A model generated the notes under the pieces. That model worked only from the letters and a program-made list of their open reading frames with translations, searched no databases and had not been told where the DNA came from. The position numbers and the translations under genes are program-made. From Chloroflexota bacterium (GTDB taxonomy: Bacteria; Chloroflexota; Anaerolineae; Anaerolineales; Anaerolineaceae): 64,000 bases of DNA. Where the stretch lies: assembly GCA_021825925.1 (NCBI GenBank), contig JAKAFP010000005.1, positions 1 through 64,000 on the forward strand. Direction: 5' to 3'. Positions 63,033-64,000 of this stretch are shown here, in pieces. Numbering within the stretch: the first letter of the stretch is position 1; each line of letters opens with the position of its first letter.

Positions 63033-64000
63033 ATGCAAAAAGTGTTATTGGTTGATGATAATCCAAATGTTTTGTACTCATTTAAACGGGCGTTGCATTC
63101 TGAAAAAAAAGAATGGTTTATCTTTACTGCTGAAAACGCATCAGACGCTCTGGATATCATGTCTCAAGAGAATATTGACATCATCATATCTGATTTGCGC
63201 ATGCCGATCATGGATGGAGTGACGTTGTTGGGTATTGTATCCAAACGATCACCCTCAACACTTCGTATTGCCATCACCGGTGATGCCGACCCGGTTCTAT
63301 GTCAACAAGCCACGCTTGTAGCCCATCAATTCATTGCCAAACCAATTGAGCCACAGGAACTGGCAAGGATCATCAATGAGGCAGTGGGAGTAAGCAGTCT
63401 TGTGATGAATCCAGCAGTAAAGAAAACAATCCTGAGAATTGCCAATCTTCCCAGTCAACCCAGTTTGTATAACCAATTGTTGTTAGAATTGAACAAACCA
63501 GAGGTTGATCTGGAATATGTGGCATCGGTCATTTCACAAGACATTAGTATGACTGCCAAGATATTACAATTGGTCAATTCAGCCTATTTTGGGCTTGCCA
63601 GAGAGGTTAAAGATGTTTCTCACGCCGTTTTTTATCTCGGGGTTGAAACGATCCGTGACCTTTCATTTTCAGTGCATCTTTTTTCTCAATTTGACGAGGA
63701 TCTGATCGAGAGGGCTGGACTGGGAAACTTGTGGGATCATTCACTAAAGGTTGCTTCTTGTTCAAGAGCGATCACTGCATCTTCAATAGCTGATAAAAAA
63801 GTCGTTGCCGGCGCTTTCACTGCGGGCCTATTACATGATATTGGTAAGCTCATTCTCGGAACGACATCACCTGACTTTTATAGTTCACTGAATGCAAAAA
63901 AACAATATGATCCTGGGTTATCCCTTGAGCTTGAAAAAAAAGAGTTTGGATCAACTCATGCTGATATTGGAGCCTTTTTATTGGGAAGTTGGGGCTTGCC
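63033..64000 (+). CDS. response regulator with HDOD output domain (partial)
   Basis: At least 322 residues; the frame runs off the right edge without a stop. An N-terminal receiver has LLVDDNP (Asp8 and Asp9), phospho-acceptor Asp54 in IIISDLRMPIMDG and the conserved Lys in FIAKPIEP. It is joined to an HDOD domain (from about 130, VDLEYVASVISQDISMTAKI and LQLVNSAYFGLAREVKD) that keeps the HD pair in GLLHDIGKLILG. AGAGGG precedes the ATG. It is the natural partner of the adjacent PocR/PAS histidine kinase. HDOD outputs are thought to link signalling to nucleotide second messengers or protein contacts. Confidence 0.92.
   Translation, partial: MQKVLLVDDNPNVLYSFKRALHSEKKEWFIFTAENASDALDIMSQENIDIIISDLRMPIMDGVTLLGIVSKRSPSTLRIAITGDADPVLCQQATLVAHQFIAKPIEPQELARIINEAVGVSSLVMNPAVKKTILRIANLPSQPSLYNQLLLELNKPEVDLEYVASVISQDISMTAKILQLVNSAYFGLAREVKDVSHAVFYLGVETIRDLSFSVHLFSQFDEDLIERAGLGNLWDHSLKVASCSRAITASSIADKKVVAGAFTAGLLHDIGKLILGTTSPDFYSSLNAKKQYDPGLSLELEKKEFGSTHADIGAFLLGSWGL

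Overview
The window reads as chromosomal DNA of an Anaerolineae-type Chloroflexota bacterium. This is inferred from the mix of genes: a xylose operon with ROK-type control, DUF3160 and MBG-repeat surface proteins, PD40 lipoproteins, a PadR/HAAS pair and a DnaA domain I protein sitting beside ParA/ParB genes. The rank is an inference and no 16S or marker gene is present. About 55 genes are supported. No tRNA, rRNA, CRISPR array or intact insertion sequence was seen.

Layout. 0-8 kb: a 1490-residue secreted beta-helix/MBG-repeat protein, a TetR regulator, a GT-C-like membrane protein and a GrpB-family protein. 8-16 kb: a D-xylose operon on the minus strand, xylR-xylF-xylG-xylH-xylA. The xylF product carries two nearly identical tandem sugar-binding domains, and a Bacillus-xylO-like palindrome lies directly behind a good promoter. 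16-21 kb: a pyridoxamine-oxidase-like protein, a DUF3160 lipoprotein, a PadR/HAAS pair with its operator inside the promoter spacer, and a methyltransferase.

21.4-29.0 kb is the most unusual part, a plasmid-like maintenance module inside the chromosome. It holds two ParA genes, one paired with a ribbon-helix-helix-like protein and one with a ParB-like protein, an ExeA-type AAA ATPase, a small basic protein, and a protein that joins DnaA domain I to a Rep-like C-terminal region without any AAA+ domain. Its intergenic DNA carries at least four repeat families: AGGGTCGCCCCT operators within two parA promoters, three GTAACC-N2-GGTTAC palindromes, three 25-bp-spaced TGGCC repeats, and three 11-bp tandem repeats.

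29-41 kb: a secreted pullulanase, an 8-TM methyl-accepting protein, a Phd/PIN toxin-antitoxin pair, a scramblase-like protein and a flippase-like protein, a fluoride riboswitch with crcB (the aptamer appears able to mask the ribosome binding site), and a divergent arsenic cluster (arsR-acr3 against a thioredoxin-like protein and an ArsP-like permease) sharing one operator. 41-52 kb: an alpha/beta hydrolase, a membrane protein with its wHTH regulator, an MFS exporter, a decayed ABC-exporter tail, a lipoprotein, GNAT, nucleotidyltransferase-like, DinB and HIT proteins, and an ammonium transporter with small membrane proteins. 52-64 kb: an ArsB/NhaD-type permease bracketed by four TTACCC-N4-GGG dyads, a pentapeptide-repeat protein, a RibD-C/DHFR-like protein, a YdeI-like protein, an orphan FliG-C-like protein, a three-gene ABC-2 exporter, a CPBP protease, and a PocR/multi-PAS histidine kinase followed by a REC-HDOD regulator that runs off the right edge.
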